A stretch of 36,081 nucleotides of DNA from Catenovulum sp. 2E275 (GTDB taxonomy: Bacteria; Pseudomonadota; Gammaproteobacteria; Enterobacterales; Alteromonadaceae), in assembly GCF_025515275.1 (NCBI RefSeq), contig NZ_JAOPFU010000041.1, positions 1 through 36,081 on the forward strand. The letters are read 5' to 3'. Below the pieces are notes generated by a model. That model saw only the letters and a list, made by a program, of their open reading frames with translations. It did no database searches and was not told the DNA's origin. The number at the start of each line of letters is the position of its first letter. Within the stretch, counting starts at the first letter, position 1. This document shows positions 8,164-17,675 of the stretch, piece by piece. Position numbers and translations under genes: made by a program.

Positions 8164-9501
8164 GTGAAAGCTTTATTAATGACATTATTAGCCTTAATTA
8201 TCGGTTATGGTTTTGGTGCATATCAGTTTTCGGGCGATTCTAATTCGGATGATAAGTCGACAAAATCGTCTGAGCGTCAAACTAAAAACAATCCCGGATT
8301 TTGGCAGAAATTAATTCAAAATACGCCAAAAAACGATAACCCACAGGCCGCTGATGTAGCATCTGGCTCAGATAATACCCAGGATTATGCCACAGCGCAC
8401 AATGTGCCAAGTTCAAAAACAACCATTGCAGATTTTGAAATGGGAGAAGCTGATTATTTGGATTTAATGGGCTTAATGTTAAGCGTGGCGCAAGGTGATA
8501 AAACCCAGCAACAGGATTTTATTCTGACTCATTTAACCGCTCAAAATAGTGGTGAAGTAAAACAGGTGAGTTTGCTATTAATGCATTATTATGCGCAAAA
8601 ACATCCGCAAGATGCACTCAATATGCTGGCGTTGATGGATTCTGCACAAAGAGCTGAATACGCTGATGAATTGCTGTTAGCGCTGAATGAACATAACTCG
8701 GAGCAGGTTTGGCAATGGTTAAAACAAACCGATCTTGATGCGATGGGAAATATGTTTGAGCATACCGATAATTTACGCGCCGTATCGCAGGTATTAAAAA
8801 ATGCAGCATCAAATCCTGATTTACAGTTAGAAATTTATCAATTTACTCGCCAAAGCGAATTGTTATCGCGTGGTTTTCAGCGTTACAACCAAAAGCAGGT
8901 TTCTGAATTAATTGCTAAAAACGATCCGTATCAGGCAATGCAAATGGCATTTTATAGCGATACACCAGATACGGTTTTATTTGAAAGTGCGCTTGAAAAT
9001 ATTGCAGCGGATACTCCAAAAGTGGCTGCTGATTATGTTTTAGAGCATGAGAATATGGCTAATCCGAGAAATTTAGATCTAGTGACCAGTGCGTTTATTG
9101 AGCAAAAAGATAATCTTGGGTTAGAAAATTTTTACCGCCAGATTAGTGATATTCGTTTAAAAGATTCGGTGGCACGTAATGCCGCATCTCGGTTGGCGGA
9201 AAATGATTTAGAGCAGGCGATTAACTGGTTAAATCAAATCGAAACTGAGCGTGCTAAAAATCAGGCTGGTTTTGGCATAGTTAGAGCGCTACGTCAGCAG
9301 GAAAATGCATCGATTGCCCAAGAGCTTAATTTTGTTAATCAAAACTATCAGCAAAACGAGCGTTTAATTATGAATTTTTATTTAAATGCTTACCGCCACT
9401 GGGAGAATATCGACTCGCAAGCGAAAGAAAAAGTATTAAACAGTTTGCCAGCTCATTTAGATAAAATCAGAGCTGAATTAAACCGCAGAATTGGGGATTA
9501 A
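8164..9501 (+). CDS. Membrane-anchored alpha-helical repeat protein
   Basis: A 445-residue protein of unknown function. An N-terminal hydrophobic segment (residues about 2-20) acts as signal anchor, followed by a Ser/Asn/Asp-rich linker to about residue 90. A helical solenoid resembling TPR/Sel1-like or HEAT-like repeats covers about 95-440 and includes LEQAINWLNQIETERAKNQAGFG. It should face the periplasm. The likely start is GTG at 8164 with AGGGAA upstream; ATG at 8179 is an alternative. It lies 119 bases after the condensin operon on the same strand, so cotranscription is possible but not implied. Confidence 0.6.
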   Translation: MKALLMTLLALIIGYGFGAYQFSGDSNSDDKSTKSSERQTKNNPGFWQKLIQNTPKNDNPQAADVASGSDNTQDYATAHNVPSSKTTIADFEMGEADYLDLMGLMLSVAQGDKTQQQDFILTHLTAQNSGEVKQVSLLLMHYYAQKHPQDALNMLALMDSAQRAEYADELLLALNEHNSEQVWQWLKQTDLDAMGNMFEHTDNLRAVSQVLKNAASNPDLQLEIYQFTRQSELLSRGFQRYNQKQVSELIAKNDPYQAMQMAFYSDTPDTVLFESALENIAADTPKVAADYVLEHENMANPRNLDLVTSAFIEQKDNLGLENFYRQISDIRLKDSVARNAASRLAENDLEQAINWLNQIETERAKNQAGFGIVRALRQQENASIAQELNFVNQNYQQNERLIMNFYLNAYRHWENIDSQAKEKVLNSLPAHLDKIRAELNRRIGD

Positions 9502-9583
9502 TGCTATCGTGCACCAAGCTAAAGCCTAATTGTAAAGAGTGAGGCCTAATTGCAATGCCCACCCTATAGTAAAATCAATTTCT

Positions 9584-10063
9584 CTATAATTCTTTTTGCC
9601 AAAACTGCGCAACACCGGCATTTTCTGCCAGTTGGTAAGCTTGATAGCCTTGTTTTACATATAAATTTCTCGCAACTGCATTTTCGGTTAATACCTCAAG
9701 CGTGAGTTTGCAAAAATGATTTGTTCTGGCGTAATGTTCAGCCGTTTGCATTAATTGATTGGCTATGCCTTTGCCTCTGAATGATTTTGCCACCGTTAAA
9801 TCATGAATATTTAACAAAGGCTTGGCGTAAAACGTTGAAAACCCTTCAAATGCGTTTAATAACCCAACGGGTTGTTGCTGCCAATAAGCTAACCAGCCGA
9901 TATAGTCGTTTCTTAATTTAAGTTGAGCAATTAAATTTTGCTGGCTGTATGGGCTAAGTGCTTCTCCACCGCCCATAGGATCAAGCGCATAATTTTTTAA
10001 TAAATTAAGCAATGCAGCGGCTTGTATTTCGTCTTCAAGTTGTATTTGTTTTATATTTAGCAT
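9584..10063 (-). CDS. GNAT-family N-acetyltransferase
   Basis: A 159-residue GCN5-related acetyltransferase that transfers the acetyl group of acetyl-CoA to an amine; the substrate is unknown. The core is visible: strand beta4 LNIHDLTV, the acetyl-CoA pyrophosphate loop RGKGIA (residues 96-101) and motif B with ARNLYVKQGY near the end. I chose the internal ATG at 10063; the frame extends to a TTG at 10084, but that adds seven residues without a better ribosome site. It is transcribed away from glyQ and has no obvious partner. Confidence 0.85.
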   Translation of the reverse strand: MLNIKQIQLEDEIQAAALLNLLKNYALDPMGGGEALSPYSQQNLIAQLKLRNDYIGWLAYWQQQPVGLLNAFEGFSTFYAKPLLNIHDLTVAKSFRGKGIANQLMQTAEHYARTNHFCKLTLEVLTENAVARNLYVKQGYQAYQLAENAGVAQFWQKEL

Positions 10064-10194
10064 TTGTCTAAGCGGGATGATCAAAAACCGCTAAACTACC
10101 AGCTTTTGCGTAAATTTTCAGGTAAAGCCGGTAAATCTTGCAATTTTGTCTCAATCTTGGCGAATTTACTCTGGTTGCGCTTTGCTCTGTTAGG

Positions 10195-10200
10195 TATAAT
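10195..10200 (+). promoter_or_regulatory. Putative -10 box for glyQS
   Basis: A perfect TATAAT lies about 90 bases before the glyQ ATG. The -35 region (near TGGTTG at 17 bp) is poor. The resulting transcript would begin just ahead of or within the small hairpin at 10209-10225. Confidence 0.5.
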
Positions 10201-10208
10201 CAGGCTCA

Positions 10209-10225
10209 TTTTCGTTTCACGAAAA
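10209..10225 (+). repeat. Perfect 7-bp hairpin in the glyQ leader
   Basis: TTTTCGT and ACGAAAA pair perfectly around a TTC loop. It sits right at the expected 5' end of the glyQS transcript, so it could be an operator dyad or a 5'-end stabilising hairpin. It is not a T-box. Confidence 0.5.
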
Positions 10226-10288
10226 CGCTAATTTACGTCAACAAATCAGACAAATAACCAGATAAACAATAAGGTACTCACACCCATT

Positions 10289-11209
10289 ATGGCTAAGTAC
10301 GATATTAAAACATTCCAAGGTCTTATCCTTGCATTACAGGATTATTGGGCGCAACAAGGTTGTGTCATTGTTCAACCATTAGATATGGAAGTGGGCGCTG
10401 GTACTTTCCACCCAATGACATTTTTACGCTCTTTAGGTCCTGAGCCTCATAACTGCGCGTATGTGCAACCATGTCGTCGTCCGGCAGATGGCCGTTATGG
10501 TGAAAACCCAAACCGTTTACAACATTATTATCAGTTTCAGGTTATTTTAAAGCCATCACCAAGCAATATTCAGGAGCTGTATTTAGGTTCTTTAGAATTA
10601 TTAGGTTTTGATACTCAAACTCACGATATTCGTTTTGTTGAAGATAACTGGGAATCGCCAACTTTAGGTGCATGGGGTTTAGGTTGGGAAGTTTGGTTAA
10701 ACGGTATGGAAGTCACTCAGTTTACTTATTTCCAGCAAGTAGGCGGACTTGAATGTAAACCTGTATCGGGCGAAATTACTTATGGTTTAGAACGCTTAGC
10801 TATGTATATTCAGGGCGTAGACAGTATTTATGATCTGGTTTGGGCTGACGGCCCTATGGGTAAAGTCACTTATGGTGATGTATTCCATCAAAACGAAGTT
10901 GAGCAATCTACTTACAACTTTGAATTTGCCGATGTGGATGCGCTATTTGCTCAGTTTGACCAATGTGAAAAAGAAAGCCAGAAGTTAATTGAAAATAATT
11001 TACCTTTACCTGCTTACGAGCAAGTAATGAAAGCATCACACGCTTTTAACCTGCTAGATGCGCGCCATGCGATTTCCGTTACTGAGCGCCAACGTTATAT
11101 TTTACGTGTACGTGCATTGGCTAAAGCTTGTGCTGAAGCATATTATGCTGCGCGTGAAGAGTTAGGTTTCCCGTTGTTAAAACAGAATGATCAGCAGGCA
11201 GGTAAATAA
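10289..11209 (+). CDS. glyQ: Glycine-tRNA ligase alpha subunit
   Basis: A 306-residue catalytic subunit of the bacterial alpha2beta2 glycyl-tRNA synthetase, which activates glycine with ATP and charges tRNA-Gly in the cytoplasm. The sequence is near-canonical throughout: [17 protein letters not shown] at the N-terminus, the class II motif 2 region ([20 protein letters not shown]) and motif 3 ([13 protein letters not shown]). Length matches the family (about 300). Its TAA stop shares its last base with the ATG of glyS (TAATG), giving tight coupling of the two subunits. Confidence 0.98.
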   Translation: MAKYDIKTFQGLILALQDYWAQQGCVIVQPLDMEVGAGTFHPMTFLRSLGPEPHNCAYVQPCRRPADGRYGENPNRLQHYYQFQVILKPSPSNIQELYLGSLELLGFDTQTHDIRFVEDNWESPTLGAWGLGWEVWLNGMEVTQFTYFQQVGGLECKPVSGEITYGLERLAMYIQGVDSIYDLVWADGPMGKVTYGDVFHQNEVEQSTYNFEFADVDALFAQFDQCEKESQKLIENNLPLPAYEQVMKASHAFNLLDARHAISVTERQRYILRVRALAKACAEAYYAAREELGFPLLKQNDQQAGK

Positions 11210-13278
11210 TGACAACTGAAAATTTATTAATTGAATTAGGTACAGAAGAGCTGCCACCAAAGTCGTTACGTAAGTTGGCTGAGGCTTTTGCTGAAAATTT
11301 TGAAGCAGAGTTAAGTGCGGCCGAGTTAAGTTTTGAGCAAGTGAACTGGTTTGCATCACCACGCCGTTTAGCATTAAAAGTAACGGCATTAGCCGCTCAG
11401 CAGGCAGATAAGGTGGTTGAAAAACGCGGCCCTGCTATTCAAGCTGCATTTGATCAAGACGGTAATCCAACTAAAGCGGCATTAGGTTGGGCACGCGGTT
11501 GTGGTATTGAAATAGATCAAGCCGAACGCTTAGAAACAGACAAAGGCGCATGGTTGTTACATAAAGCTGAAGTAGCTGGCCAAAAAGTAACTGAGTTAGT
11601 GGTTGATATGGCTGCGCGTTCGTTAGCTAAATTGCCGATTCCTAAGCCGATGCGCTGGGGTGCTTCTGATACTCAATTTATTCGCCCAGTGCATACCGCT
11701 ACTGTGTTATTTGGTGGCGAGTCAATTAACGGTGAATTATTAGGCATTAAAACCGCAACTCAATTACAGGGGCATAGATTCCACAGCAAAGGTTTTGTGA
11801 ATATTAACCATGCTGATGAGTACGAAGCGGTATTAAAACAAGCTTATGTTGTCGCTGATTTTGAAGCGCGTAAAGCTCAGATTAAATCTCAGGTTGAAGC
11901 AAAAGCGGCTGAGTTTGGTTGTGTAGCGGATATTGACGAAGATTTATTAGAAGAAGTGACCGGCTTGGTTGAATGGCCAGTATTATTGGTTGCTTCTTTT
12001 GAAGAAAAATTCCTTGAAGTACCGGATGAAGCTTTAATCTATACGATGAAAGGCGATCAGAAGTATTTCCCTGTACTGGACCAGTCAGGCAAGTTAACCA
12101 ATAAATTTATCTTTATTTCTAATATTGAAAGTAAAGATCCAATTCAGGTGATTAAAGGTAATGAAAAAGTAATTCGTCCGCGTTTATCTGACGCAGAATT
12201 CTTCTTCAAAACCGATAAAAAGAAAACCCTAGAAAGCCGTTTAGAAAGCTTAAAAACGGTATTATTTCAGCAAAAATTGGGCTCTTTATATGAAAAGTCT
12301 GAGCGAATTGCTGAATTAGCTGAATTTATTGCTGAAAAAATTGGCGGTAATGGTACTGAAGCTAAACGTGCAGGTTTATTGTCAAAAACAGATTTAATGA
12401 CCGAAATGGTAATGGAATTTACCGATGTACAGGGCGTAATGGGGATGCATTATGCACGTCACGACGGTGAAGCCGAAGCGGTTGCTAATGCATTAAACGA
12501 GCAATATATGCCACGTTTTGCCGGTGATGAATTACCTCAGCATCCGGTAAGCTGTGCGGTCGCATTAGCAGATAAATTTGATACCTTAGCCGGTATTTTT
12601 GGCATTGGAATGTTACCAAAGGGCGATAAAGACCCGTTTGCCTTACGTCGTGCAGCGATTGGTGCACTACGAATTATTGTTGAAAATGAACTTGAACTGG
12701 ATATTGCAGAACTAACTCATAAAGCGGTTAGTTTGTTCGGTGATAAGTTAACCAATGATACGGTAGAGCAGGATGTGGTTGAGTTTATTTTTGGCCGTTT
12801 CCGTACTTGGTATCAGGATCAGGGTTATCCGGTTGAAATTATTTTAGCTGTACTTGCTCAGCGTCCAACTGCACCGGTTGATTTTGATAAACGTGTTAAA
12901 GCCGTATCGGCATTTAAAGCGTTAGATGCCGCAGAAGCTTTAGCCGCTGCTAACAAACGTGTTAGCAATATTTTAGCTAAAAACCCAACTGAGTTAGCTA
13001 CTCAAGTTGATCAAAGCTTACTGCAAGCCGCAGAAGAAAAAACGCTTTATCAATTAGTTGCCGCAAAACAAGCTGAACTTGAGCCTGTTTTTGCTGCCAA
13101 AGATTATCAGCAAGCGTTAGCTGAACTGGCCACTTTACGTGAAGCGGTTGATGCGTTTTTTGATAATGTAATGGTGATGGACGAAAATGAAAGTATCAGA
13201 AATAACCGTTTATTATTATTGTCGCAGTTAAGAGATTTATTTTTACAAATTGCAGATATTTCTGTGCTTCAAAAATAA
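11209..13278 (+). CDS. glyS: Glycine-tRNA ligase beta subunit
   Basis: A 689-residue beta subunit that binds tRNA-Gly and is required for charging together with GlyQ. Recognisable features are the N-terminal [15 protein letters not shown], the [19 protein letters not shown]-terminal block (anticodon-binding region) and the HD-like central part with [20 protein letters not shown]. Length is typical (about 690). It overlaps glyQ by one base and is followed by a perfect terminator hairpin at 13289-13316. Confidence 0.98.
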   Translation: MTTENLLIELGTEELPPKSLRKLAEAFAENFEAELSAAELSFEQVNWFASPRRLALKVTALAAQQADKVVEKRGPAIQAAFDQDGNPTKAALGWARGCGIEIDQAERLETDKGAWLLHKAEVAGQKVTELVVDMAARSLAKLPIPKPMRWGASDTQFIRPVHTATVLFGGESINGELLGIKTATQLQGHRFHSKGFVNINHADEYEAVLKQAYVVADFEARKAQIKSQVEAKAAEFGCVADIDEDLLEEVTGLVEWPVLLVASFEEKFLEVPDEALIYTMKGDQKYFPVLDQSGKLTNKFIFISNIESKDPIQVIKGNEKVIRPRLSDAEFFFKTDKKKTLESRLESLKTVLFQQKLGSLYEKSERIAELAEFIAEKIGGNGTEAKRAGLLSKTDLMTEMVMEFTDVQGVMGMHYARHDGEAEAVANALNEQYMPRFAGDELPQHPVSCAVALADKFDTLAGIFGIGMLPKGDKDPFALRRAAIGALRIIVENELELDIAELTHKAVSLFGDKLTNDTVEQDVVEFIFGRFRTWYQDQGYPVEIILAVLAQRPTAPVDFDKRVKAVSAFKALDAAEALAAANKRVSNILAKNPTELATQVDQSLLQAAEEKTLYQLVAAKQAELEPVFAAKDYQQALAELATLREAVDAFFDNVMVMDENESIRNNRLLLLSQLRDLFLQIADISVLQK

Positions 13279-13288
13279 ATCGAAATTG

Positions 13289-13316
13289 AGCCGGATTAAT
13301 AAATAATCCGGCTTTG
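13289..13316 (+). terminator. Rho-independent terminator after glyS
   Basis: AGCCGGATTA and TAATCCGGCT form a perfect 10-bp stem around ATAAA, followed by a short T tract. It lies 11 bases after the glyS stop and just before the ribosome site of the next gene. Confidence 0.8.
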
Positions 13317-13335
13317 TCAGATAAAAGGATTGAAG

Positions 13336-13818
13336 ATGAAATCAACTAAACTTAGTTTACTTTTAGTTTTAAGCAGTACGTTATTTGCCGGTTGTTCAAT
13401 GACACCAATAGAGCAAACAGCCAGCCTTGAAACTAATCGGGCAGAGTTTCTGTATTTGCGTGGTAACTTTACTTGGTGGGATACCGAGGAACATGCAAAA
13501 GTTGAACGAATCGAAGGTCAGCTTTATAAATCAACCGTTGAATTGATTGCCGATGGTCAGCCTTATGAGTTTAAATTTGCAGATGCAAACTGGTCATTAG
13601 GCGCTAACTGTGGTTATTTTGATGAAAGTGATCAGTTAGTCACAATCGATAATAAGGTCTCAGCTAATTGTAGTGCTAAATTTGAGCCTTTTAAATTTGT
13701 ACCGCAAGAAACTGGGGATTATGACTTTTTTATCGACTTTAGTGATGAAGATGAGCCTCAGGTTTGGGTACGACCAACCCCTAAAAATGCTTTATTAGAT
13801 ATGGTATCAAGCTTTTAA
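13336..13818 (+). CDS. Lipoprotein with a carbohydrate-binding-like E-set domain
   Basis: A 160-residue lipoprotein. The signal peptide ends in LFAGC with the lipidated cysteine at residue 20 followed by Ser, which suggests outer-membrane sorting. The mature part reads like an immunoglobulin-like E-set/CBM48-type module: FLYLRGNFTWWDT, then YEFKFADANWSLG, a pattern seen in glycogen- and starch-binding domains of amylases and pullulanases. No catalytic domain is attached. Two Cys (in ANCGYF and SANCSAK) could form a disulfide. The ATG at 13336 has AAAGGA upstream and is preferred over TTG at 13330. Ligand unknown. Confidence 0.65.
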   Translation: MKSTKLSLLLVLSSTLFAGCSMTPIEQTASLETNRAEFLYLRGNFTWWDTEEHAKVERIEGQLYKSTVELIADGQPYEFKFADANWSLGANCGYFDESDQLVTIDNKVSANCSAKFEPFKFVPQETGDYDFFIDFSDEDEPQVWVRPTPKNALLDMVSSF

Positions 13819-13844
13819 TTAACGCTGAGAAAGAAAATATATAA

Positions 13845-13880
13845 AAAAAGCCCCGCTGGTTAATGCCAGCGGGGCTTTTT
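13845..13880. terminator. Strong bidirectional terminator
   Basis: AAAAAGCCCCGCTGG and CCAGCGGGGCTTTTT form a perfect 15-bp stem with a six-base loop. A-tract and T-tract on the two sides let it serve both the lipoprotein gene (+) and dsbA (-), whose stop lies at 13928. Confidence 0.95.
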
Positions 13881-13927
13881 GTTGTTTGTAATTTGCTTTT
13901 GATAATTACTTTGAATTTTTTCTCTAT

Positions 13928-14551
13928 TTATTTTTTCTCTAATAAAAAGTTAATAAGCTTTTTATAATCGTCTTCGCTTTTTAAGCCGCGTGAAAGCACT
14001 TTGTATTTACCGTTTACAATTAAAGTTGGCACGCTGCGAATATCATAGGTTTTTTGATCTGAGCTCATTTGATTAGCCTGACCTGCTGCAATAAAGCTAT
14101 TAAAAGCCGCATCATATTTTTCTGGATCAATTCCGGCTGATACTAAGGTATCGCGTACATTTGTCATAGAACCAAATTGTTTTCTGTCTTTATGAATATG
14201 TCTGAAAATGGCTGCTACGCCTTTTTCTTCTTCTTTGATTAATTGAAGTGCAGCTAAACTTTTGCCTAAACCTGTGGCCACTTCTTTATTGTTGCGTGGC
14301 ATAAAATCGACATGGCTGCGTTTAAAATCAACACCTTCTGGCAAATCTTTTTTAATGTCTTCTGCAATTGGCTCAAATGCAAAGCAATGCGGGCAATAAA
14401 AAGAGAAAAACTCTTTAATTTCCGGTTTGCTACTGGCTTGTTTATTTAACACTTCGTAGTGAGTGCCTTCTTTATAGGCTGGTGCTGGCTCTGCGCAAGC
14501 GGTAAGTGGAATTGTGCATAAGACAAAGATAAAACTTAATAATTTTTTCAT
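13928..14551 (-). CDS. dsbA: Thiol:disulfide interchange protein DsbA
   Basis: A 207-residue periplasmic dithiol oxidase that introduces disulfide bonds into exported proteins; it is normally reoxidised by DsbB. The active site CPHC is at residues 53-56, and the cis-proline loop is SVPTL. I chose ATG 14551 because it begins a proper signal peptide (MKKLLSFIFVLCTIPLTACA); the frame extends 11 codons further without one. Oddly, the signal ends in LTAC, a valid lipobox, so the protein may be a lipoprotein. An ordinary signal-peptidase I site (ACA then EP) is equally possible. It lies 67 bases after srkA, the same pairing as in E. coli. Confidence 0.93.
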   Translation of the reverse strand: MKKLLSFIFVLCTIPLTACAEPAPAYKEGTHYEVLNKQASSKPEIKEFFSFYCPHCFAFEPIAEDIKKDLPEGVDFKRSHVDFMPRNNKEVATGLGKSLAALQLIKEEEKGVAAIFRHIHKDRKQFGSMTNVRDTLVSAGIDPEKYDAAFNSFIAAGQANQMSSDQKTYDIRSVPTLIVNGKYKVLSRGLKSEDDYKKLINFLLEKK

Positions 14552-14618
14552 AATGTTATCCAAAGAATAATAATTAATGCTCAAACTTGAAAAGCTAAAT
14601 TTAGATTAAATTACCGTA

Positions 14619-15617
14619 TCATAGACCTGACATCAAGCTTAATGGTTCCTCAAATAATTCAGCCAGTTGCTCTTTTAGCGATAATATTTGCTGTTCCCAG
14701 TATTTATCCTCTGCAAACCAAGCAAAGCTATGAACAAATGCCGGATCGCACCAACGCTTAGCTATCCAACCCATATAATGCACCATGCGCATGGCTCGCA
14801 GTGGCTCAATTAATTTCAGCTCTCTGTTATTGAACTCGCAAAACTCTTCGTAACCACTGAGCATGGTATCCAGTTGCAATATTTGCTGTTGCCGGTCGCC
14901 GGATAACATCATCCATAAATCCTGAATTGCCGGGCCGGTTCGGGCATCGTCTAAATCAACAAAGTTAGGTCCATCACGCCATAAAATATTGCCGGCATGG
15001 CAGTCGCTATGGAGTCGTAACAGGCTAATGCCTTGGGTATTGTATCTGGCTTTAGTTTCGTGAATCAGTTGCTCTAAAATCGACATAAAAGCGGTTTCTA
15101 ATGTCACGGGTAACATTTTACTGTCGATAATATGTTGTTTGGCTAAATCCAGATATTCTTCGCAGCTTATTTTAGGTCTGTATTGAAAATTTTGTTTTTG
15201 GCCAACCAGGTGAATCCGGCCAATAAAACGCCCCATCCATTCAAGGTGATCTAAGTTATCGTTTTCAAATGCGCGGCCACCCACGCTAGGGTATAAACAA
15301 AACAAGTAACCCTGATGCTGATGTAAACTGCTGCCATTAATCACCAGCGGGGCAACAATCGGAACTTCGGCTTCATCTAATTGTTTGGCAAACTCATGCT
15401 CTTCTAAAATTTGAGCCTGATCCCAGCGAGCCGGACGATAAAACTTAACCACATAACGTTTATTATTCTCGGCAACAAACTGGTAAACCCGGTTTTCATA
15501 GCTGTTAAGTGCAATTAAGCCCGATTCTGGGCGAATGCCGATTGACTCAATTGCGTCTAAAATTAAATCTGGAGTTAGAGAAGCAAACGAAAAGTTTTGT
15601 AAATTATCAGCTTGCAT
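14619..15617 (-). CDS. srkA: Stress response kinase A (YihE/RdoA family)
   Basis: A 332-residue serine/threonine protein kinase of the aminoglycoside-phosphotransferase fold that counters stress-induced death in enterobacteria. The catalytic loop HSDCHAGN is at residues 203-210 and the metal-binding DLDD at 221-224, with NILW and FVDLDDARTGP typical of the family. ATG 15617 is the chosen start because AAGG lies six bases upstream; the frame runs 14 codons further. Length fits (E. coli 328). It precedes dsbA on the same strand, a conserved two-gene unit. Confidence 0.92.
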   Translation of the reverse strand: MQADNLQNFSFASLTPDLILDAIESIGIRPESGLIALNSYENRVYQFVAENNKRYVVKFYRPARWDQAQILEEHEFAKQLDEAEVPIVAPLVINGSSLHQHQGYLFCLYPSVGGRAFENDNLDHLEWMGRFIGRIHLVGQKQNFQYRPKISCEEYLDLAKQHIIDSKMLPVTLETAFMSILEQLIHETKARYNTQGISLLRLHSDCHAGNILWRDGPNFVDLDDARTGPAIQDLWMMLSGDRQQQILQLDTMLSGYEEFCEFNNRELKLIEPLRAMRMVHYMGWIAKRWCDPAFVHSFAWFAEDKYWEQQILSLKEQLAELFEEPLSLMSGL

Positions 15618-15696
15618 ATAAAACCTTAACCAAAAAAAGTTGATGGTAATAATACACAAGCTAATTTATAAAGCGAATGAAAACAAATATTCAGCT

Positions 15697-17130
15697 TTAT
15701 CTGTGGCCTTTGAAAAATCGGCTTTCCTGACGCAGAGTTTCAGTTTCGCCATTGTCTGACTCTGTGGTGATCACAAAATAAAAGTCGTTTCTGGTATCGT
15801 CTAATAACTTAGGATCAACAGCTAACGTAACGGGTAAGGTTTCTACTGAACCTGCACTAACCGTTACTTGGGTTTCACCCATCCATTTATACTCTTCAGC
15901 CAGTTCAGTTAAAGATAAACGATAAGTTACGGTATTTTGTGATTGGTTCAGCACTTTTAAGGTGTAGCTGTTTTCAATTTCTCCATTAAAATTTTCACGA
16001 AATAGCTGGTTTCTGTCGCGGATAATATCTAAATCAAATGCTGTGCGCGAAGCTAAAGTGCTGATAAATATCACTATCATCACCACTAACAACACAGAAT
16101 AAACCAGTAATTTACCTCTGAATAATTTGGTAAAACCGCCAGATAATGCCCGCTCTGTGGTGTAACTGATAAGCCCTTTTTGATAGCCCATTTTATCCAT
16201 TACCCCATCGCAGGCATCAATACAGGCTCCGCAGTTAATGCACTCATATTGCAAGCCGTTACGAATATCTATGCCGGTTGGGCAAACCTGCACACATAAA
16301 TTACAGTCGATACAATCGCCTAACCCTAAAGCTTTGGGATCGGCTTTACGGGGTCTTGGTCCACGGCTTTCACCACGGCTTTTGTCATAAGCTACGGTAA
16401 ATGTATCTTTGTCGAACATGGCCGACTGCAAACGGGCATAAGGGCAAATATGGGTGCACATAATTTCGCGCATCCAACCTGCATTTCCATAAGTACAAAA
16501 GGTGAAAAACAATACCCAAAAACTGACCAGCCAACCGGCTGAAAACGTGAAAAAGTCGATAAATAAATCGCCAATCTCCACAAAATAACCAATAAAAGTT
16601 AAACTGGTGAATAAGCTAAAGCCAATCCAGCAGGCATGTTTAGCTATTTTTTTGAGCACTTTATTTTTACTGGTCGGTTGTTCATCCAGTTTCATTCGCT
16701 GGTGGCGAGTGCCTTCTATTTTCTCTTCAAACCAGATAAAAATAAACGTCCATACCGTTTGCGGGCACATATATCCGCACCATACCCGGCCAATAAAAGT
16801 GGTTACCAAAACCAACGCAAAAGCAGCAATAATAAAAATAAAGGCAAGCAGTAATAAATCTTGCGGCCAGAAGGTTACCGAAAATATTCTGAATTGCTGA
16901 TGTGCTAAATCAAACAAAATAGCTTGCTGACCGTTATACTGTAACCAAGGTAAAATCATAAAAGACAGCATAGAGACTATGCCCATGCGTTGTCTTACTT
17001 TTTGATAAAGACCAGAAACAGCTCGGACATAAATTCGGTTTCTAGCTTGGCCTGCACCGGCTGGGTTACTTTTTACGGGTTGAATTTTGACGGGAGAAGT
17101 ATCAGACTTTATTTCGATTTTGTCGCTCAT
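15697..17130 (-). CDS. ccoG: Cytochrome c oxidase accessory protein CcoG (RdxA/FixG)
   Basis: A 477-residue polytopic membrane iron-sulfur protein that helps assemble cbb3-type cytochrome oxidase, probably by reducing Cu(II) for CcoN metallation. It has an N-terminal cytoplasmic stretch, helices near 50-65, 90-112, 165-185 and 195-212, and the motifs WCGYMCP (C118, C122) and MCTHICP (C225, C229). Two ferredoxin-like clusters follow (C273/276/279/283 and C297/300/303/307), then a helix near 340-360 and a periplasmic Ig-like C-terminal domain. The rest of the cco genes are not in the window. No clear FNR box was found upstream. Confidence 0.95.
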   Translation of the reverse strand: MSDKIEIKSDTSPVKIQPVKSNPAGAGQARNRIYVRAVSGLYQKVRQRMGIVSMLSFMILPWLQYNGQQAILFDLAHQQFRIFSVTFWPQDLLLLAFIFIIAAFALVLVTTFIGRVWCGYMCPQTVWTFIFIWFEEKIEGTRHQRMKLDEQPTSKNKVLKKIAKHACWIGFSLFTSLTFIGYFVEIGDLFIDFFTFSAGWLVSFWVLFFTFCTYGNAGWMREIMCTHICPYARLQSAMFDKDTFTVAYDKSRGESRGPRPRKADPKALGLGDCIDCNLCVQVCPTGIDIRNGLQYECINCGACIDACDGVMDKMGYQKGLISYTTERALSGGFTKLFRGKLLVYSVLLVVMIVIFISTLASRTAFDLDIIRDRNQLFRENFNGEIENSYTLKVLNQSQNTVTYRLSLTELAEEYKWMGETQVTVSAGSVETLPVTLAVDPKLLDDTRNDFYFVITTESDNGETETLRQESRFFKGHR

Positions 17131-17271
17131 TTGATAGCTCTAAACTCAATGACTTAAAGTAGCTTGTCTATAGTATAACGTGTTTGGCAAGTCTGTGGCT
17201 AAAGCTAATTTGCACTATTTTGGTTATTTATGTTTTAGATCAATTAAACACTAAGTTTTATTGAGGTTGTT

Positions 17272-17628
17272 ATGCTAAAAAAATTAATAATTTGGGCTGT
17301 GATTTTATTGGCTGCTGTTCAATTATCTAAAACCCAACAATTTCAGCAAATTAAAAATGAAAGCTTTGCCAAAATATGGGATATGTTAGAGCACAAAAGT
17401 AAAACGAAAACGAGTAATCAGGCTCAGCAGTTTTCTAAAAGCATACAGTTTTGGCTAGAATCTTTTAGCCCGCAGGAAAAACAGTTAATTAAAGATATAA
17501 CCAGCACAGAGCAAAGTTATTTAAGCTTTATTAATAATTATTGTTATGAGGCAAAACCTTATCATCCAATATTGAGCAATGCTCATTTATTGCTAGTTTG
17601 TGATAAAGCCAAGGCGATTCATCAATAG
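17272..17628 (+). CDS. Small exported or anchored hypothetical protein
   Basis: A 118-residue protein with an N-terminal hydrophobic segment (residues about 4-18) that acts as signal peptide or anchor, behind a well-placed GAGG site. The rest is polar and helical, with two cysteines in the C-terminal quarter that could form a disulfide in the periplasm. No family recognised. It is transcribed divergently from ccoG; no functional link can be shown. Confidence 0.55.
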   Translation: MLKKLIIWAVILLAAVQLSKTQQFQQIKNESFAKIWDMLEHKSKTKTSNQAQQFSKSIQFWLESFSPQEKQLIKDITSTEQSYLSFINNYCYEAKPYHPILSNAHLLLVCDKAKAIHQ

Positions 17629-17675
17629 CGGGAATAACTGTGCGACTATTTTCCAGCCATATAATCATTGCAGCC

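Noticed and set aside
8152-8166. GGAATAAA at the start of the solenoid gene as a fourth ECF promoter
   Set aside because: It lies at the start codon itself with no CGTTA at the required distance; chance match.
9524-9552. GCCTAATTG repeated twice, 20 bases apart, after the solenoid gene
   Set aside because: Only two short copies; likely chance or slippage. No hairpin or tail that would make it a terminator.
10085-10288. T-box or other riboswitch before glyQ
   Set aside because: No specifier, no T-box sequence and no antiterminator; the mechanism is not expected in gammaproteobacteria.
16392-16900. Open frames overlapping ccoG
   Set aside because: The ccoG frame is strongly conserved with all cysteine motifs; the overlapping frames are shadows.
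17131-17271. FNR box for ccoG
   Set aside because: TTGAT and ATCAA half-sites occur separately but never at the N4 spacing.
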